DNA of 64,000 bases from Microbacterium sp. B35-30 (GCF_010634855.1 NZ_MWLQ01000011.1:124001-188000); one strand, 5' to 3'. Shown: positions 1 through 10,163, counted from the stretch's first letter. Program-made: numbers and translations. The notes: generated from the letters alone by a model not told the origin.

Positions 1-979
1 CTGCCAGCTCGCGCGCCGCCACGACGCGCGTGTCGCGCGTCTTGATCGGCTGCTCGTTCTCACGCAGCAGCGAGTACAGGGGCGCCGCGACGAAGATCGT
101 CGAGTACGCGGCCACGATCGTTCCCACGAAGATCGACAGCGACAGGTCGGTGAGCGTCTGCGCACCGGCCCAGATGAGCCCGATGAACAGGATCGCACCG
201 GTCGGCAGGATCGCGACGATCGTCGTGTTGATGGACCGCACGAGGGTCTGGTTCACTGCGAGGTTCACGGACTCGCCGAACGTGCGCCCCGAGACCTCGC
301 CGTCTTCGCTCGTGTTCTCTCTGATCTTGTCGAACACGACCGTCGTGTCGTACAGCGCGTACGAGAGGATCGTCAGGAAGCCGATGACGGCGGCGGGCGA
401 GATCTCGAAGCCGAACAGCGCGTACACGCCGATCGTGATGACGAGCACATCCACCAGGCCGATGATGGCCGAGACCGACATCTTCCAGGTGCGGAAGTAC
501 AGCGCCAGGATGATGAACGTCAGGGCCAGGAAGATCGCGAGGCCCCACAGCGACGTTCGCGTGACATCGGCGCCCCAGCTGGGACCGATGAAGGCGTAGC
601 TGACTTCGCTCTCGGGCACGTCGTACGCCTCGGCGAGGGCCGCGGAGATTTCGCGGCTCGCGGCATCCGTCACCTGATCGGTCTGCACCCGCACCGCGTC
701 GTCGCCGATCGTGACGACCTTCGTCGTCGCTTCCGGCACGACAGAGAGCACGGCGTCGGTCGCGAGCGACTGGTCGACCGGCGACGCCACGCCGCTCACG
801 GTGAACTGGGATCCGCCGGTGAACTCGATCGAGAACTGGATCGGGCGGAACAGCGGCACCAGCGCCGAGCCGATCACGAGGAGGGCGGCGATGAGGAACC
901 ACAGGCGTCGCCGCCCGACGAAGGGGAACGAGGTCTTGCCCGTGTAGAGGTCGTTGCCGAGCTGGCTCATGGAGCGCAT
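1..979 (-). CDS. secF: Protein translocase subunit SecF (3' end beyond window)
   Basis: SecF is the inner-membrane RND-type partner of SecD that uses the proton motive force to help pull exported proteins through SecYEG. The frame is open from an ATG at 979 to the window edge (about 326 codons), so only the last residues of the cytoplasmic tail are missing. The N-terminus has one membrane segment (about residues 25-45) and the motif IEFTGGSQF typical of the SecF head domain. Four to five further hydrophobic segments follow the motif GADVT (about residues 136-140), with YDTTVVFDKIREN in the fourth region. The start overlaps the secD stop by one base (TGATG), so the two are translationally coupled. 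An in-frame ATG at 970 is an alternative start. Confidence 0.95.
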   Translation of the reverse strand, partial: MRSMSQLGNDLYTGKTSFPFVGRRRLWFLIAALLVIGSALVPLFRPIQFSIEFTGGSQFTVSGVASPVDQSLATDAVLSVVPEATTKVVTIGDDAVRVQTDQVTDAASREISAALAEAYDVPESEVSYAFIGPSWGADVTRTSLWGLAIFLALTFIILALYFRTWKMSVSAIIGLVDVLVITIGVYALFGFEISPAAVIGFLTILSYALYDTTVVFDKIRENTSEDGEVSGRTFGESVNLAVNQTLVRSINTTIVAILPTGAILFIGLIWAGAQTLTDLSLSIFVGTIVAAYSTIFVAAPLYSLLRENEQPIKTRDTRVVAARELA

Positions 980-2703
980 CAGTCGTCTCCCTCCTTGACG
1001 GTCTTGCCGGGTTTCGCGCTGTCGGCGGCGGCCAGTTCGGACTGCTTGCGTTCCGCGATGGTCTGGCGGCGGGCGGCTTCGCCGCGCGCCTTGACGTTGC
1101 GGCGTCCGGCGGCGCCGGCAGCGAGCACCGGCTCGCGGAACTGCGCCCGGCCGCGGTAGACAGCTCCGAGAGCCGTCGGGTCGAGCCCGGACAGCGGATG
1201 CCCCGACCCGAAGAATCGCGTGCGCGCCAGCAGCTGCAGCACCGGGTGCGTGAACAGGATGAAGATGAGGACGTCGATCGCCGTCGTCAGGCCGAGCGTG
1301 AAGGCGAAGCCCTTGACCGTCGAATCGGCCAGGATGTACAGCACCACGGCGGCGAGGATGTTGATCGACTTCGAGATGTAGATCGTGCGCTTCGCGCGAC
1401 CCCAGCCGTCTTCGACGGCCGACGTGATCGACTTGCCGTCACGCAGCTCGTCTCGGATGCGTTCGAAGTAGACGATGAACGAGTCCGCCGTGAAGCCGAT
1501 CGTCACGATCAGGCCGGCGACACCGGCGAGCGAGAGGCGGAAGCCCATGCGCCAGGCGAGGATGCAGAGAGTGACGTAGGTCAGCACTGCCATCACCGCC
1601 AGCGACGCGATGATGATGAAGCCCAGCGCGCGGTAGACGATGAGCGAGTAGATCGCGACGAGCACCAGGCCGATGAGGCCGGCGATGAGCCCGATCTGCA
1701 GCTGCTGCGAACCGAGCGTCGCCGAGATCGAGTTCGAGCTCTCGACGGTGAAACTCAGCGGCAGCGCGCCGTACTTCAGCTGGTCGGCGAGGACCTTCGC
1801 GGTCTCCTGCGTGAAGCTGCCCGTGATGCTCGGCTTGCCGTCGAGGATCACGCCGTTCATCGACGGTGCCGAGAGGACGTAGCCGTCGAGCACGAACGCG
1901 AATTGGTTCAGCGGTGCCTGCGCGCCGTACAGCCGCTGGCTGATCTCGCCGAACGTCGTCGTGCCCTCACCGTCGAACGAGAGGTTGACCGCCCACTGGT
2001 TGTTGGTCTGCTGCAGGCCGAACGTCGCATCGTCGATCGACGAGCCGTCGAGCTCGACCGGGCCGAGGATGTACTTGACACTGCCGTCGGCCTCGCACGT
2101 GATCAGCGGCTCGTCGGCCGGTGCGTTCGCGGGGTCGTTGGCCGGGTCGGCGCAGTCGTAGGCGAGGAACTCCGCCTGCAGCGCCGGCGTGATCCACGCG
2201 GTGTCGCTGCCGTTGGTCGGCGCCGTCGTCGGCGTGGCCTGGAGGGACGGGTCCGGCGTGGGATATGGCGTGGCGGTGCCGTCTTCGCCGACGAACGTGT
2301 TGGCCGGCTCGCCCGCATGCAGCACGGCGCGCAACTGGAGCTGCGCGGACGCCTCGATGCGGTTGCGAGTCTCTTCGTCGGCCTGACCCGGGATCTGCAC
2401 GACGATCTGGTTACCGGCTTGAGTCGTCACCTCGGCCTCGCCGACGCCGGAGGCGTCGACACGCTGGCGGATGATCGTGACCGCCTGCTCCATCTGCTCA
2501 GCAGAGGGGTCGGCGCCGTCCTCGGTCTGCGCCTCGAGGACGATCTGCGTGCCGCCCTGCAGGTCGAGCGCCAGTGCGGGCGTCCAGGAGCTCTGTCCGA
2601 ACACGTACACGCCGAGGGCGTTGATGCCGAACAGGAGCGCGGTGATCGCGAGGAGTCCGGTCAGCGCGCGCCATGCATGCCGGACGGGAGTGGATGTCGC
2701 CAC
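979..2703 (-). CDS. secD: Protein translocase subunit SecD
   Basis: This 574-residue membrane protein works with SecF in the accessory SecDF complex. It has an N-terminal membrane segment (about residues 15-37), the conserved DLQGGTQIVLEA at the start of the periplasmic P1 domain, and a long P1 with a low-complexity Pro/Thr/Asp insert around residues 140-170. Five C-terminal membrane segments follow from about residue 333, including GFTADSFIVYFERIRDE, which corresponds to the proton-relay region of the family. The C-terminal tail is basic and hydrophilic. It is the middle gene of yajC-secD-secF, 44 bases after yajC. The P1 insert is common in actinobacterial SecD and is not evidence of a fusion. 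Confidence 0.97.
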   Translation of the reverse strand: MATSTPVRHAWRALTGLLAITALLFGINALGVYVFGQSSWTPALALDLQGGTQIVLEAQTEDGADPSAEQMEQAVTIIRQRVDASGVGEAEVTTQAGNQIVVQIPGQADEETRNRIEASAQLQLRAVLHAGEPANTFVGEDGTATPYPTPDPSLQATPTTAPTNGSDTAWITPALQAEFLAYDCADPANDPANAPADEPLITCEADGSVKYILGPVELDGSSIDDATFGLQQTNNQWAVNLSFDGEGTTTFGEISQRLYGAQAPLNQFAFVLDGYVLSAPSMNGVILDGKPSITGSFTQETAKVLADQLKYGALPLSFTVESSNSISATLGSQQLQIGLIAGLIGLVLVAIYSLIVYRALGFIIIASLAVMAVLTYVTLCILAWRMGFRLSLAGVAGLIVTIGFTADSFIVYFERIRDELRDGKSITSAVEDGWGRAKRTIYISKSINILAAVVLYILADSTVKGFAFTLGLTTAIDVLIFILFTHPVLQLLARTRFFGSGHPLSGLDPTALGAVYRGRAQFREPVLAAGAAGRRNVKARGEAARRQTIAERKQSELAAADSAKPGKTVKEGDD

Positions 2704-2747
2704 GTCTTTGCTTTCTTGAGAGCCCGAACGGGCGAACGGACGGGGCT

Positions 2748-3206
2748 TCAGCCCTGCGACTTCGTGCCGGGTTCGGCGTCGGGCTCGGTCTTGTCCTTGC
2801 CCGTGGCGCTCTGGTCGTCGCTGATCGAGCTGATGTCGCCGTTCGCGACGCCTTCGGCGTACTCGGCGTGGCTCTCCTCGGCGGCGAGATACTCGTCCTC
2901 GGTGACCGAGCCGACCTCGGGGGTCACGACGCGGAGGATGGCCTGGCTGTGGACCTTGATCTGCACGCCGGGGGCGAGCTCGACGATCGCGGGCTGGTCG
3001 AGGTTGTCGGCGTCGTACGAGACGATCGTGCCGTACAGACCGCCCTGCAGCAGCACCTCGGAGCCGGGCACCGTCTGGCGGGCCTTCTCCTCCTGCTCGG
3101 CCTTCTGCTTCTGCATGCGGCGGCGCGAGCTCCAGAACATGAAGACGAGGAGCACGACCAACAGGATGATGAGGCCGTAGTTGCTCAGGAACGTAGCGAA
3201 GTCCAT
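2748..3206 (-). CDS. yajC: Preprotein translocase subunit YajC
   Basis: YajC is a small single-span membrane protein bound to SecDF-YidC. I place the start at the ATG at 3206 (MDFATFLSNYG), giving 152 residues. A GTG at 3221 is in frame, but the AAAGG ribosome site touches it, while the spacing to the ATG is plausible. A membrane segment spans about residues 8-25 (LIILLVVLLVFMFWSS), followed by the basic stretch RRRMQKQKAEQEEKARQ. The conserved core VPGSEVLLQGGLYGTIVSYD corresponds to the beta-rich cytosolic domain. The tail is acidic and disordered. It heads the yajC-secD-secF operon, 84 bases after ruvB. Confidence 0.95.
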   Translation of the reverse strand: MDFATFLSNYGLIILLVVLLVFMFWSSRRRMQKQKAEQEEKARQTVPGSEVLLQGGLYGTIVSYDADNLDQPAIVELAPGVQIKVHSQAILRVVTPEVGSVTEDEYLAAEESHAEYAEGVANGDISSISDDQSATGKDKTEPDAEPGTKSQG

Positions 3207-3290
3207 GGGAGCTGGAAGCACCTTTCGGGGGAGGCAGTCGCCGTGGGCGGCGTTGCCTTGCAGGCGGGGGTGGGCGTGAGCCTCCAGCGA

Positions 3291-4316
3291 TTATAGGTCA
3301 TCGAATCCCAGCACCGAGTCTGCCGCCGGCACCCCCAGGTGGGCGTAGGCCTCGGGCATGGCGATGCGCCCCCGCGGTGTGCGTCCCATGAATCCGATGC
3401 GCACGAGGTACGGCTCGACGACGGACTCGATCGTGTCGGGCTCTTCGCCGACCGCGACCGAGAGCGTTCCGAGTCCCACCGGGCCGCCGCGGAAGCGGCG
3501 CACGAGCGCGTCGAGCACGGCGCGGTCGAGACGGTCGAGGCCGATCCGGTCGACGTCGTAGAGGTCGAGCGCGGCGTCGACGGCGGCGATGTCGGCCCCC
3601 GTGCGGCCGTGAACCACGAGGTAGTCGCGCACGCGGCGCAGCAGGCGGTTCGCGATGCGGGGCGTGCCGCGCGAGCGCCGCGCGATCTCGGCGCGGGCGG
3701 CGGGTGGCAGGGTGACGCCGAGCATGGCGGCGGAGCGCTCGATGACCCGCTCGAGCTCCTCCGGCTCGTAGTACTCGAGGTGGGCGGTGAAGCCGAACCG
3801 GTCGCGCAGCGGATTGGGAAGGAGCCCCGACCGCGTCGTCGCGCCGACGAGGGTGAACGGCGCCAAGTCGAGCGGGATGCTCGTCGCACCGGCCCCCTTG
3901 CCGACCATGATGTCGATGCGGAAGTCCTCCATCGCGAGGTACAGCATCTCCTCGGCGGCGCGCGCCATGCGGTGCACCTCGTCGATGAAGAGCACCTCGC
4001 CGGGCGTGAGACTGGACAGCAGCGCGGCGAGGTCGCCCGCGTGCTGGATCGCCGGACCGCTCGACAGGCGGAGAGGGCGCCCGCTCTCGTACGCCACGAT
4101 CATCGCGAGCGTGGTCTTGCCCAGCCCGGGAGGACCGGACAGCAGGATGTGGTCGGCGGGTCGCTGCTGGATGCGCGCGGCGTCGAGCAGCAGCTGCATC
4201 TGGCCGCGCACCTTCTGCTGGCCGACGAACTCGGCCAGCGAGGAAGGTCGCAGCGCACCCTCGATCGCGAGCTCCGTCTCGTCGACGGGCTCTTCGGCTT
4301 CGCGCACGTCAACCAC
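3291..4316 (-). CDS. ruvB: Holliday junction branch migration DNA helicase RuvB
   Basis: RuvB is the AAA+ hexameric motor that drives Holliday junction branch migration with RuvA. The 341-residue protein starts with GTG at 4316 and overlaps ruvA by 8 bases. It shows Walker [12 protein letters not shown] (about residues 62-72), Walker [10 protein letters not shown] (about 113-121), the sensor motif [19 protein letters not shown], and a C-terminal winged-helix domain ending [15 protein letters not shown]. Length and order match the family. It is the last gene of ruvC-ruvA-ruvB. Confidence 0.98.
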   Translation of the reverse strand: MVDVREAEEPVDETELAIEGALRPSSLAEFVGQQKVRGQMQLLLDAARIQQRPADHILLSGPPGLGKTTLAMIVAYESGRPLRLSSGPAIQHAGDLAALLSSLTPGEVLFIDEVHRMARAAEEMLYLAMEDFRIDIMVGKGAGATSIPLDLAPFTLVGATTRSGLLPNPLRDRFGFTAHLEYYEPEELERVIERSAAMLGVTLPPAARAEIARRSRGTPRIANRLLRRVRDYLVVHGRTGADIAAVDAALDLYDVDRIGLDRLDRAVLDALVRRFRGGPVGLGTLSVAVGEEPDTIESVVEPYLVRIGFMGRTPRGRIAMPEAYAHLGVPAADSVLGFDDL

Positions 4317-4935
4317 TCACCGGCTCCTTCCGCGCGGGGCCGAGGGCGGCGAGGGTGCGGCGCAGCAGTGCCGGCACCGACGAGCGATCCGCATCGGCCG
4401 CATCGGCCGCCACGGTCTCGACGGCATCGATCGCGACGCGCTCGGACCAGCCGAGCCCGACCAGCGCCTGCACGACCTGTGCGGGTATCGCGGCGGCGGT
4501 CGCGGCATCCGTCCCGCCGGTCGCAGCGGGCCGTGTCACCGCGATCTTGCCGGCCAGCTGCAGCACGATGAGCTTGGCGGTCTTCGGGCCGATACCCGAG
4601 ACGCGGCGGAACGGGGCGTCGTCGTCGGCCGCCACGGCATCGGCGATCTGCGGCACGGTCAGCGTCGCGAGCACACCGAGCGCGGACTTCGGGCCGACGC
4701 CGGTCACTCCCAGCAGCTGGCCGAACACGGCCAGCTCTTCGCGCGACTCGAAGCCGAACAGCGACAGTGCGTCCTCGCGGACGATGAGCGACGTGTGGAG
4801 CGTGACCGCGTCGCCGAGGTGCGTGCTGCGCGCCACTTGGGGCGTCACCGCCACGTGGAGGCCGACTCCCCCGACCTCGACCACGACCGCATCCGCATCG
4901 ACGTGCACGGCGGTGCCGCGGACTGAGGAGATCAT
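4309..4935 (-). CDS. ruvA: Holliday junction DNA helicase RuvA
   Basis: RuvA binds four-way DNA junctions as a tetramer and loads RuvB. The 208-residue sequence begins [10 protein letters not shown], the usual OB-fold start. Tandem helix-hairpin-helix motifs lie at about residues 70-125 ([16 protein letters not shown] and [16 protein letters not shown]). The C-terminal domain III ([16 protein letters not shown]), which contacts RuvB, follows an Ala-rich linker. It sits between ruvC and ruvB and overlaps ruvB by 8 bases. Confidence 0.98.
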   Translation of the reverse strand: MISSVRGTAVHVDADAVVVEVGGVGLHVAVTPQVARSTHLGDAVTLHTSLIVREDALSLFGFESREELAVFGQLLGVTGVGPKSALGVLATLTVPQIADAVAADDDAPFRRVSGIGPKTAKLIVLQLAGKIAVTRPAATGGTDAATAAAIPAQVVQALVGLGWSERVAIDAVETVAADAADADRSSVPALLRRTLAALGPARKEPVSG

Positions 4936-5012
4936 GGCTCGAGCCTACGATGCGGTTCGGACGTTTGTTCGAGCGACACGCGCCCGGCACGGCGGATCGG
5001 CGCCGCCTCGGC

Positions 5013-5591
5013 TCAGCGGCGCGAGAGACGCTCCGCGTCGGCCCATGCCCGCTGGGCCGGAGTGAGAGGACCGGATGCCGCCGCCGTCGCCGGCGACCCG
5101 CGCCAGGCGTGGCAGAGCGCCAGGGCCAGCGCGTCTGCGGCATCGGCGGGCTTGGGGAGCTCGTCCAGCCGGAGCACGCGGGCGACCATGGTCTGCACCT
5201 GCCGCTTGTCGGCGTTTCCGTACCCCGTGATCGCCGCCTTCACTTCGGACGGCGTGTGCGTGGCCGCGGCGATGCCGCGCTCCCCCGCCACGAGCAGGGC
5301 GATGCCGCTCGCCTGCGCGGTGCCCATCACCGTCGCGCGGTTGTGCTGCGCGAACACGCGCTCCACGGCGACGACGTCAGGAGAGTGGGCGTCGAGGACA
5401 GCGCGGAGCCCGGTCGCGATCAGCGCCAGCCGCTCCTCGATCGGGGCGCCGGGATCCGACCGGACTACTCCCACGTGCACGAGGACCGCCGAGCGATCCG
5501 GAGCGACGTCGACGACACCCACGCCGCAGCGCGTCAGGCCCGGGTCGATGCCGAGCACGCGCAGGCGGCCGCGCGAGGTTCCGGATGTCAC
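5013..5591 (-). CDS. ruvC: Crossover junction endodeoxyribonuclease RuvC
   Basis: RuvC is the Holliday junction resolvase. The 192-residue protein has the RNase H-like fold with visible acidic residues: Asp in [14 protein letters not shown] (about residue 16), Glu in [17 protein letters not shown] (about 77), and a C-terminal pair in [14 protein letters not shown] (about 150-153). The motif [15 protein letters not shown] is also typical. It is first in the ruvCAB set, 77 bases before ruvA, and a 26-bp palindrome separates it from yebC upstream. Confidence 0.97.
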   Translation of the reverse strand: MTSGTSRGRLRVLGIDPGLTRCGVGVVDVAPDRSAVLVHVGVVRSDPGAPIEERLALIATGLRAVLDAHSPDVVAVERVFAQHNRATVMGTAQASGIALLVAGERGIAAATHTPSEVKAAITGYGNADKRQVQTMVARVLRLDELPKPADAADALALALCHAWRGSPATAAASGPLTPAQRAWADAERLSRR

Positions 5592-5620
5592 TCCCCCACG
5601 TTAGGCGAGGAGGACGGACG

Positions 5621-5646
5621 CCTCGCCCAGGCGCGCCTGGGCGAGG
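5621..5646. terminator. Perfect 26-bp palindrome between yebC and ruvC
   Basis: The arms CCTCGCCCAG and CTGGGCGAGG flank a self-complementary GCGCGC core. It lies about 70 bases beyond the yebC stop and 30 bases before the ruvC start, on the strand both genes use. There is no T-run after it, so it would be a GC-only (actinobacterial-type) terminator or a protein site. Confidence 0.5.
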
Positions 5647-5715
5647 CTCGGCCCACGCGCCCCGAGGCTCGGCACCACGCGGACGCAGCGCCTGGAGCGG
5701 CCGGGCGACCCCGGT

Positions 5716-6477
5716 TCAGCCCTCGTCGTTCTCCAGCTCGGCCTGCACCTCGGCGGTGAGGTCGAAGTTGCTGTAGACGTTCTGGACGTCGTCGCTGTCC
5801 TCGAGGGCGTCGATGAGGCGGAAGACCTTGCGCGCGGTGTCCGCGTCGACCTCGACCTTGAGGTTCGGGACGAACTCGACGTCGGCCGACTCGTAGTCGA
5901 TGCCGGCGTCCTGCAGCGCCGAGCGGACGGACACGAGGTCCGTCGCCTCGGTGATGACCTCGAAGCCCTGGGCGTGCGGCTCGACGTCTTCCGCGCCGGC
6001 CTCGAGCACGGCCAGCATGACGTCGTCCTCGGTCGTGGTCTCGCCGCCCACGACGATGACGCCCTTGCGGGTGAAGTTGTACGCCACGCTGCCGGGGTCG
6101 GCCAGCGTCCCGCCGTTGCGCGTGAGCGCTGTGCGCACCTCCGCCGCGGCGCGGTTCTTGTTGTCGGTCAGACACTCGATCATCAGCGCGACGCCGTTGG
6201 GGCCGTAGCCCTCGTACATGATCGACGCGTACTCGACGGACTCGCCGCCGATGCCCGCGCCGCGCTTGATGGCGCGGTCGATGTTGTCCTTGGGGACAGA
6301 GGTCTTCTTCGCCTTCAGCACCGCGTCGAACAGGGTCGGGTTGCCCTGCAGGTCGGGGCCGCCGAGCTTGGCAGCCACCTCGATGTTCTTGATGAGCTTG
6401 GCCCACGACTTCGCGCGGCGGGAGTCGATGACCGCCTTCTTGTGCTTGGTCGTCGCCCACTTGGAATGCCCGGACAT
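5716..6477 (-). CDS. YebC/PmpR family protein (TACO1-like)
   Basis: The family is conserved in bacteria. It has been described both as a transcriptional regulator and, more recently, as a translation factor easing ribosome stalls at proline runs. The start is fixed at the ATG at 6477 by AGGAGGACC before it and by the near-invariant beginning [14 protein letters not shown]. The 253 residues contain the typical segments [28 protein letters not shown] and [20 protein letters not shown] longer frame starts 36 bases upstream but lacks support. As in many actinobacteria it precedes ruvCAB. Confidence 0.96.
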   Translation of the reverse strand: MSGHSKWATTKHKKAVIDSRRAKSWAKLIKNIEVAAKLGGPDLQGNPTLFDAVLKAKKTSVPKDNIDRAIKRGAGIGGESVEYASIMYEGYGPNGVALMIECLTDNKNRAAAEVRTALTRNGGTLADPGSVAYNFTRKGVIVVGGETTTEDDVMLAVLEAGAEDVEPHAQGFEVITEATDLVSVRSALQDAGIDYESADVEFVPNLKVEVDADTARKVFRLIDALEDSDDVQNVYSNFDLTAEVQAELENDEG

Positions 6478-6635
6478 GGTCCTCCTGTATTCACGCTCGT
6501 CGGCGGGTCGCATCGGCCCGCGTCATTCGGCACGGCCACCGCCGACGGACAATTCTATTCCCGCAGCGCGGCGGATTCGCGATCCCTGCTGTCGCGGAGG
6601 GAGGAACCGGCATCCGCTCCGGCGTGCAAGCAGCG

Positions 6636-7157
6636 CTAGAGGGCGAACTCGAAGCCGAACCGCGACGACAGCAGCGCGACGAGGTCTCGCGGCACCTTCG
6701 TGAGGTAGGCGGGCGCCGGCGCCAGAGTCTCGGCGGAGCCGATGAACGGGAAATAGACCGGCCCGTCCGTCAGCTGCTCCACCCGATCGCGCACACTCAC
6801 GATCTCGCCGCCGACGCGTCGAAGACTCGGCAGGGTGATCGGTGAGGCGAGGCGCAGCGTGTCGCTGATCGGCATCCGCCAATGCGGCAGGTCGTCGCCG
6901 CGACGCGCCCGCGTCTCCTCGCCGAGCGGGCCGAGCACCCGTCCCCATGCGGCGATACCCGGCACCGCGAGGGTGCGGTCCCAGACGAAGAGGGTGTCAC
7001 CCGGCTCGGTGAAGCCGACGAGCTCGTGCGACCACTCGAACCGCCGCTCCTCGGCGGCCTTCGGCGCCGACAGGGCATCGCCGACGACGCCGCGCGAGGG
7101 GGCGATCATCCAGTAGCGCTCCGCCGGGTGCTCGCGCCACCAGTCGTTGATCGTCAT
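6636..7157 (-). CDS. EVE/PUA-like domain protein of unknown role
   Basis: This 173-residue soluble protein has no signal peptide. The beginning (ERYWMIAPSRGVVGD) and the middle stretch PGDTLFVWDRTLAVPGIAAWGRVL resemble the EVE branch of the PUA superfamily. In that fold a WxL/YWM strand and a later GD-hydrophobic-W...GIxxxG pattern shape a pocket that binds modified bases. That assignment is by pattern only. The C-terminus (YFPFIGSAETLAPAPAYLTKVPRDLVALL) is unassigned. It lies between yebC and pdxT with gaps on both sides, so the context says little. The start is ATG at 7157. Confidence 0.6.
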   Translation of the reverse strand: MTINDWWREHPAERYWMIAPSRGVVGDALSAPKAAEERRFEWSHELVGFTEPGDTLFVWDRTLAVPGIAAWGRVLGPLGEETRARRGDDLPHWRMPISDTLRLASPITLPSLRRVGGEIVSVRDRVEQLTDGPVYFPFIGSAETLAPAPAYLTKVPRDLVALLSSRFGFEFAL

Positions 7158-7194
7158 GAGTCAGAATCTACCCCGCCGTATCGCCCGCGCATGC

Positions 7195-7797
7195 TCAACG
7201 AGCCCGCTCGCGCACCATGTCGAGGAACAGTGCGTGGAAGCGCTGCTCTCCGGTCACCTCAGGGTGGAACGAGGTGCCGAGCAGCGCCCCCTGGCGCACC
7301 GCCACGACCCGTCCGTCGTCGAGCGTCGCGAGGCGTTCGACGCCGTCGCCCGCCTCCTCCACGAGCGGTGCGCGGATGAACACGGCGTGGACCGGCGGCT
7401 CCCCGAGCGCGGCCACATCGAGGTCGACCTCGAACGAGTCGACCTGGCTGCCGAAGGCGTTGCGCCGGACGGTGACGTCCAGCCCACCGAAGGTCAGCTG
7501 GCCCTGGATGCCGTCGGTGATGCGTTCGGCGAGCAGGATGAGGCCTGCGCACGTGCCGTAGACCGGCATGCCCGCGGAGATCGCTTCTCGGACGGGCCCG
7601 CGCATGCCGAACGCCCGCGCGAGCTTGTCGATGACGCTCGACTCCCCGCCGGGAAGCACGAGTCCGTCGACGGCGGCCAGCTCCGCAGGGCGGCGCACCG
7701 TCGTCACATCGGCGCCGAGGTCGGTGAGCACGCGCACGTGCTCGCGGACATCCCCCTGCAGCGCGAGGACGCCGACCCGCGGAGCGGGCGTCGTCAC
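7195..7797 (-). CDS. pdxT: Pyridoxal 5'-phosphate synthase glutaminase subunit PdxT
   Basis: PdxT hydrolyses glutamine and channels ammonia to PdxS in the DXP-independent PLP synthase. The 200-residue class I glutamine amidotransferase shows [13 protein letters not shown] at the start, the oxyanion motif [13 protein letters not shown] (about residues 43-55), the nucleophile in [12 protein letters not shown] (Cys near 78), and the His/Glu pair in [14 protein letters not shown] (about 170-183). The start is GTG at 7797, overlapping the pdxS stop by 4 bases (GTGA). Confidence 0.98.
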   Translation of the reverse strand: MTTPAPRVGVLALQGDVREHVRVLTDLGADVTTVRRPAELAAVDGLVLPGGESSVIDKLARAFGMRGPVREAISAGMPVYGTCAGLILLAERITDGIQGQLTFGGLDVTVRRNAFGSQVDSFEVDLDVAALGEPPVHAVFIRAPLVEEAGDGVERLATLDDGRVVAVRQGALLGTSFHPEVTGEQRFHALFLDMVRERAR

Positions 7798-8681
7798 CAG
7801 CCGCGCTCGGCGAGACGGTGCGGAGCGGGAAGGTCGGAGACGTTGATGCCGACCATCGCCTCACCGAGTCCGCGGGAGACCTCGGCGATCACCTTGGCGT
7901 CGTCGTAGAAGGTGGTCGCCTTGACGATGGCCGCCGCACGCTGGGCGGGGTTGCCCGACTTGAAGATGCCCGAGCCGACGAACACGCCGTCGGCGCCCAT
8001 CTGCATCATCATCGCGGCATCGGCCGGCGTGGCGACGCCGCCGGCGACGAACAGCACGACGGGGAGCTTGCCGGTCTCGGCGATCTCGGCGACGAGGTCG
8101 TACGGCGCCTGCAGCTCCTTGGCGGCGACGTACAGCTCGTCCTTCGACATCGAGCGCAGCAGGTTGATCTCGCTGGTGATCTTGCGGATGTGCTTGGTGG
8201 CCTCCGACACGTCGCCGGTGCCCGCCTCGCCCTTCGAGCGGATCATCGCGGCGCCCTCGTTGATGCGCCGCAGCGCCTCACCCAGATTGGTCGCTCCGCA
8301 GACGAACGGCACGGTGAAGTTCCACTTGTCGATGTGGTTGACGTAGTCGGCGGGTGAGAGCACCTCGGACTCGTCGATGTAGTCGACGCCGAGCTCCTGC
8401 AGCACCTGCGCCTCGACGAAGTGGCCGATGCGGACCTTGGCCATGACCGGGATCGACACCGCCTCGATGATCCCGTCGATCATGTCGGGGTCGCTCATGC
8501 GCGAGACGCCGCCCTGTGCGCGGATATCGGCCGGCACGCGCTCGAGGGCCATGACGGCGACGGCGCCGGCGTCCTCGGCGATCTTGGCCTGGTCCACGGT
8601 GACGACGTCCATGATGACGCCGCCCTTGAGCATCTCGGCGAGGCCGCGCTTGACGCGGTCGGTTCCCGTGTCGGTGGTCAC
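7794..8681 (-). CDS. pdxS: Pyridoxal 5'-phosphate synthase lyase subunit PdxS
   Basis: PdxS builds PLP from ribose 5-phosphate, glyceraldehyde 3-phosphate and ammonia in a TIM-barrel dodecamer. I choose GTG at 8681 ([17 protein letters not shown]) because GAAGGGAAAG sits a normal distance before it and the length (295 residues) is standard. The frame is open up to an ATG at 8738, but that would cover the operator-like palindrome. Family motifs are [23 protein letters not shown] (catalytic Lys) and [17 protein letters not shown] (second Lys and phosphate site). It is transcribed divergently from a MocR regulator. Confidence 0.98.
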   Translation of the reverse strand: MTTDTGTDRVKRGLAEMLKGGVIMDVVTVDQAKIAEDAGAVAVMALERVPADIRAQGGVSRMSDPDMIDGIIEAVSIPVMAKVRIGHFVEAQVLQELGVDYIDESEVLSPADYVNHIDKWNFTVPFVCGATNLGEALRRINEGAAMIRSKGEAGTGDVSEATKHIRKITSEINLLRSMSKDELYVAAKELQAPYDLVAEIAETGKLPVVLFVAGGVATPADAAMMMQMGADGVFVGSGIFKSGNPAQRAAAIVKATTFYDDAKVIAEVSRGLGEAMVGINVSDLPAPHRLAERGW

Positions 8682-8737
8682 GAGCTTTCCCTTCGATCGG
8701 AGGCGCCGGAGCGCAACGGGTGAGGACAATTCGGGCA

Positions 8738-8751
8738 TTGGCCTAGGCCAA
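8738..8751. promoter_or_regulatory. 14-bp palindrome in the pdxS / mocR divergent region
   Basis: TTGGCCTAGGCCAA is a perfect palindrome, 57 bases before the pdxS GTG and 62 bases before the regulator ATG. Its position suits an operator for the adjacent MocR/PdxR-type regulator. The sequence does not prove which protein binds. Confidence 0.4.
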
Positions 8752-8812
8752 AAGATAGCATGAGGCGAACCCGCCGCTCGGCGGGCCTCGGAACGAGCAG
8801 CAGGGGCGGCAT

Positions 8813-10156
8813 ATGACCCTCGACATCAGCGGGCGATCCGCGGCCGAGATCGCCGAAAGCGTGCGCGCTCGCATCGAGCGGGGCAACCTGCTCCCCGGCG
8901 ACCCGCTGCCCTCCGTGCGGTCGCTCGCGGACGAGCTGGGAGTGAACCGCAACACCGTCGTCGCCGCCTACCGGCAGCTCGCGCAGGCAGGCGTGATCGT
9001 CACGCGCGGTCGGGGAGGCACGCGCGTCGCCGACCTCTCCCCCGTCGCGCAGGAGGGCTTCGCCGCCGGCAACGTGCTGCGCGACGTCGGCACCGGCAAC
9101 CCCGACCCGGCACTCATCCCCGATCCGTCGTGGGCGCTGGCGGGCATGGCGGGCCGGCCCGTCCTCTACGGCGAGCCCGTCATCGACCCCGAGCTCGAGC
9201 GCTGGGCGCAGGAATGGATGCGCGACGGCCTGCCCCCGACCGTCGACATGCGTCTCACCATCACCAGTGGCGCGGCCGATGCCGTCGACCGGCTGCTCGC
9301 CCAGGCGCTCACCCGCGACGACGCGGTCGCCCTCGAAGACCCCTGCTTCCTCACCAGCATCCACACCGTCCGCATCGGCGGCTATCGTCCCGTCCCGGTG
9401 CCCGTGGACGACGAGGGCATGACGCCCGACGGGCTGCGCGCGGCATTGGATCAGGGCGTCCGTGCCGTCGTCCTCACGCCGCGGGCGCAGAATCCGACCG
9501 GCGCCAGCCTGTCGGCCCGGCGGGCGGAAGAGCTGCGCCAGGTGCTCCGGGACCACCCGTACGTGCTGGTGATCGAGGACGACCACTTCTCGCTGCTGTC
9601 GCAGCAGCCTTTCCATTCCGTGATCGCTCCCGGCCATCGACGCTGGGCGCTGGTGAGGTCCGTGTCGAAGTTCCTCGGACCGGACATGTGCCTGGCCGTG
9701 ACGGCATCCGATCCCGAGACGGCGGAACGGCTCGCGATGCGTCTCACCCCCGGGACGACGTGGGTGAGCCACCTGCTGCAGCGGCTCACCCTCGCACTGG
9801 TGACGGATGCCGGCACCATGGCCGCGATCGGCCGCGCGGGTGTGCACTACGCGGCGCGCAATGCCGCGTTCGTGGAGAGGCTCACCGCGGCAGGCGTGCC
9901 CGCGGCTGCCGGCGACGGACTGAACCTGTGGATCCCCCTCCCCGTGCCCGCCCGCGACGTCGCCGAGCAGCTGATGCGACGCGGCTGGCTGGCGCGTCCG
10001 GGCGACGAGTTCGTGCTCGCAGGCGACGCGCCGTCGCACCGTCTGCGCCTCACGGTGCACGATCTCGACGACGCCGACGCCGGGCGGCTGGCCGCCGACG
10101 CAGCCGCCGCGGTGCGCGCCGCCGGAGGACGGCCCGCCGCACGGGAAGTGGCATGA
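8813..10156 (+). CDS. pdxR: MocR/PdxR-type transcriptional regulator (GntR N-terminus, aminotransferase-like C-terminus)
   Basis: MocR proteins fuse a winged-helix DNA-binding domain to a fold-type I aminotransferase domain that senses PLP. The 447-residue protein has the GntR helix-turn-helix at about residues 12-75 ([19 protein letters not shown]) and then the PLP-binding core. Visible core motifs are [40 protein letters not shown], and [16 protein letters not shown] with the candidate PLP lysine. Its place, divergent from pdxS-pdxT and 7 bases before pdxY, supports control of PLP supply. The symbol is inferred from context; PtsJ-like regulators near pyridoxal kinases are the alternative. 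Confidence 0.85.
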   Translation: MTLDISGRSAAEIAESVRARIERGNLLPGDPLPSVRSLADELGVNRNTVVAAYRQLAQAGVIVTRGRGGTRVADLSPVAQEGFAAGNVLRDVGTGNPDPALIPDPSWALAGMAGRPVLYGEPVIDPELERWAQEWMRDGLPPTVDMRLTITSGAADAVDRLLAQALTRDDAVALEDPCFLTSIHTVRIGGYRPVPVPVDDEGMTPDGLRAALDQGVRAVVLTPRAQNPTGASLSARRAEELRQVLRDHPYVLVIEDDHFSLLSQQPFHSVIAPGHRRWALVRSVSKFLGPDMCLAVTASDPETAERLAMRLTPGTTWVSHLLQRLTLALVTDAGTMAAIGRAGVHYAARNAAFVERLTAAGVPAAAGDGLNLWIPLPVPARDVAEQLMRRGWLARPGDEFVLAGDAPSHRLRLTVHDLDDADAGRLAADAAAAVRAAGGRPAAREVA

Positions 10157-10163
10157 TCGAGCG

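Noticed and set aside
1198-3180. 660-codon open frame on the plus strand opposite secD and yajC
   Set aside because: Its translation is Arg/Asp/Glu-rich low-complexity sequence typical of the antisense of high-GC genes, and secD/yajC on the other strand are certain.
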